The position numbers and the translations under genes were made by a program. Source: Clostridia bacterium (GTDB lineage: Bacteria > Bacillota > Clostridia > Christensenellales > DTU072). Taken from it: a stretch of DNA of 19,089 nucleotides. Positions 17,695 to 19,089 of this stretch are shown here, piece by piece. The stretch lies in assembly GCA_028699795.1 (NCBI GenBank), contig JAQVTZ010000003.1, positions 1 through 19,089 on the forward strand, in the 5' to 3' direction. The first letter of the stretch is position 1, and every line of letters starts with the position of its first letter. The notes under the pieces are model-generated. The model did not search any database and was not told the DNA's origin. It saw only the letters and a list, made by a program, of their open reading frames with translations.

Positions 17695-18696
17695 ATGGAA
17701 ATTTTGGTAACGGGTGGAGCGGGCTATATTGCCACCCACACCGAAGTGGCGTTAATCGAAGCGGGATACAATGTTGTGGCGGTAGACAATTTTGTCAACA
17801 GCAATATCGATGCCGTCAATAAAGTAGAAAAGATAACAGGGCAGAAAGTTGTTTTTTATGAGGGGGATGTTTGCGATAAGGGATTCATGCGCAAAGTCTT
17901 TGCCGAAAACAAGATAGAGGCTGTCATCCACTTTGCGGGGCTCAAAGCCGTTGGCGAAAGCGTCGAAATGCCGTTGGAGTACTATCACAACAATCTCTTT
18001 TCCACAATTACATTGTTGGAAGTGATGCGCGAATACGGGGTAAAAAAGTTCGTATTCAGTTCTTCCGCGACCGTTTACGGCGTGCCCAACAAGGTACCGC
18101 TCACCGAAGACAGCGCATTGTCCGCCACCAACCCTTATGGAGCAACCAAGCTGATGATAGAAACCATTTTGCGCGACTTGTATACTTCGGATAAGGATTG
18201 GCATATTGTGCTTTTGCGTTACTTTAATCCCGTTGGCGCGCATAAGAGCGGGTTAATCGGCGAAGATCCCAAAGGCATTCCCAACAATCTTATGCCCTAT
18301 ATCGCCAAAGTCGCCGCAGGGGAGTTAGAAAGCCTTGTGGTGCACGGCAACGACTACCCGACACCCGACGGCACGGGGGTACGCGACTATATCCATATTA
18401 CCGACCTTGCAGAAGGACATCTTGCGGCACTCGAACAGATTGACAGGTTTGGCGCAGAAGCGATCAATTTAGGCACGGGAAAAGGCTATAGCGTACTCGA
18501 GATGGTAAAAGCCTTCGAAAAAGCAAGCGGCCGCAAAGTTCCTTACCAGTTTGGTCCACGAAGAGCGGGAGATATCCCCACCTGTTACGCCAGTCCCCAA
18601 AAAGCAAAAAATCTGCTCGGATGGAAAGCAAAACGCGGCTTGGACGAGATGTGCAAAGACCTATGGCATTTCCAATCCAAACAGAAACAGCATTAA
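17695..18696 (+). CDS. galE: UDP-glucose 4-epimerase
   Basis: GalE interconverts UDP-glucose and UDP-galactose (some also the N-acetyl forms) using tightly bound NAD. The 333 residues match the family's normal length. The extended SDR fold has the NAD motif TGGAGYIATH at the N-terminus, then VAVDNFVNSN, VIHFAGLKAVGES, the catalytic SSSATVYG and NPYGATK (Tyr/Lys pair), LRYFNPVGAHKSGLIGEDP and GVRDYIHITDLAEGH. All catalytic residues are present. One departure is GGAGYIA in place of the usual GGAGYIG, i.e. Ala at the third glycine of GxxGxxG. The ribosome binding site GAGGAGG lies just before the ATG. It is the last gene of the kinase-CBM9-galE unit and ends directly against the repeat region. 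Confidence 0.96.
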   Translation: MEILVTGGAGYIATHTEVALIEAGYNVVAVDNFVNSNIDAVNKVEKITGQKVVFYEGDVCDKGFMRKVFAENKIEAVIHFAGLKAVGESVEMPLEYYHNNLFSTITLLEVMREYGVKKFVFSSSATVYGVPNKVPLTEDSALSATNPYGATKLMIETILRDLYTSDKDWHIVLLRYFNPVGAHKSGLIGEDPKGIPNNLMPYIAKVAAGELESLVVHGNDYPTPDGTGVRDYIHITDLAEGHLAALEQIDRFGAEAINLGTGKGYSVLEMVKAFEKASGRKVPYQFGPRRAGDIPTCYASPQKAKNLLGWKAKRGLDEMCKDLWHFQSKQKQH

Positions 18697-19089
18697 AAAT
18701 TACAAATATGGAACAATAAAGTAAAGTCGTTGTTACAAATATAGGCTGTCGAAAACAAACGGCATTTGAATCTATAGCGTTTTTTCGCCTTATGACGCTT
18801 TTGCTTTTAACTTAGACGCAAAAGCGTACAGATTTGTTTTTGCTATTCAGGAACAAATCTTACGGCTCGCCTCACCTCATCGCGCTTTTGCTTTTAAATT
18901 AGATGCAAAAGCGTGCAAACGGTTGCACCGTTTGACGGTTCGGTTGTCGGACTCAAGCGGTTTTCGCTCCGCTCAAGATATAATTTTCCATAACTCCACT
19001 CTTCACATTCCACACCCCACACTAAATCTACCATATTTGTAATTTGTACACTGTAATTTGTAATTTGACTTCATCCTTATTTGTAATTT
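18697..19089. repeat. Noncoding hairpin and repeat cluster after galE
   Basis: There is no credible gene in these 393 bases. AAATTACAAATATGG (18697-18711) is perfectly inverted at 19031-19045. Between them lie hairpins: 18795-18804 with 18818-18827 (10 bp), 18830-18838 with 18852-18860 (9 bp), 18883-18891 with 18905-18913 (9 bp), and 18916-18923 with 18927-18934 (8 bp, 3-nt loop). A 32-nt block at 18796-18827 is repeated at 18883-18914 with two mismatches. The right end (18988-19066) carries modules A and B shared with 1339-1418. No transposase is present. It may continue past the window. A role in ending galE transcription is possible, but no classic T-run follows the hairpins. Confidence 0.75.

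Noticed and set aside
18795..18934. CRISPR array from the repeated hairpin blocks
   Set aside because: Only two copies of the 32-nt block exist, the spacing is irregular, and no cas gene is present.

Overview
The window reads as a chromosomal segment from a spore-forming, anaerobic Clostridia-type bacterium (Bacillota). Two genes are essentially restricted to endospore formers (the C-terminal part of SpoIIE and a YyaC/DUF1256 protein). The gene layout, the GGAGG-type ribosome binding sites and the sigma-A promoters (several with an extended TG-n-TATAAT -10) also fit. An uncultured gut Clostridia lineage (Christensenellales-like) is a guess from gene style only.

Layout. (1) 1-1316: 3' part of spoIIE. 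(2) 1317-1593: intergenic element with a perfect 26-bp inverted repeat. (3) 4581-1594, minus strand: a Gfo/Idh/MocA oxidoreductase followed by formate-tetrahydrofolate ligase, behind a strong promoter. (4) 4736-5149: a small unknown gene on the plus strand. (5) 8367-5129, minus strand: a tight three-gene operon, CvpA-like membrane protein, membrane-anchored unknown protein, and a short protein with a plant-type 2Fe-2S ferredoxin domain joined to what looks like an eroded RACE/DUF4445 (corrinoid reductive activator) domain. (6) 8529-11257, plus strand: yyaC and ftsH, then a bidirectional terminator. (7) 15520-11378, minus strand: serS, membrane protein, DUF1624-type acyltransferase, PflX-type radical SAM protein and yqeY, with stop/start overlaps at two junctions. 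A strong promoter about 330 nt upstream of serS implies a long leader. That leader contains nested hairpins and a small frameshifted ORF. (8) 16041-18696, plus strand: NahK-like sugar kinase, CBM9-type protein, galE, behind a divergent promoter. (9) 18697-19089: noncoding, a run of hairpins and repeats.

How genes work together. The kinase/CBM9/GalE operon suggests use of an N-acetylhexosamine or galactose-type sugar: anomeric phosphorylation, then UDP-sugar epimerisation, with the CBM9-fold protein's role unclear. Fhs supplies one-carbon units (10-formyl-THF). SpoIIE and YyaC act in sporulation. FtsH handles membrane protein quality control. The serS operon mixes translation (SerRS) with a radical SAM protein and an acyltransferase whose substrates cannot be told from sequence.

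No CRISPR array, tRNA, rRNA, transposase or phage gene was seen. The least explained parts are the degenerate RACE-like protein and its operon, the structured serS leader with its broken ORF, and the related ATTACAAAT-type intergenic repeats at 1339-1582, 11318-11356 and 18697-19089.
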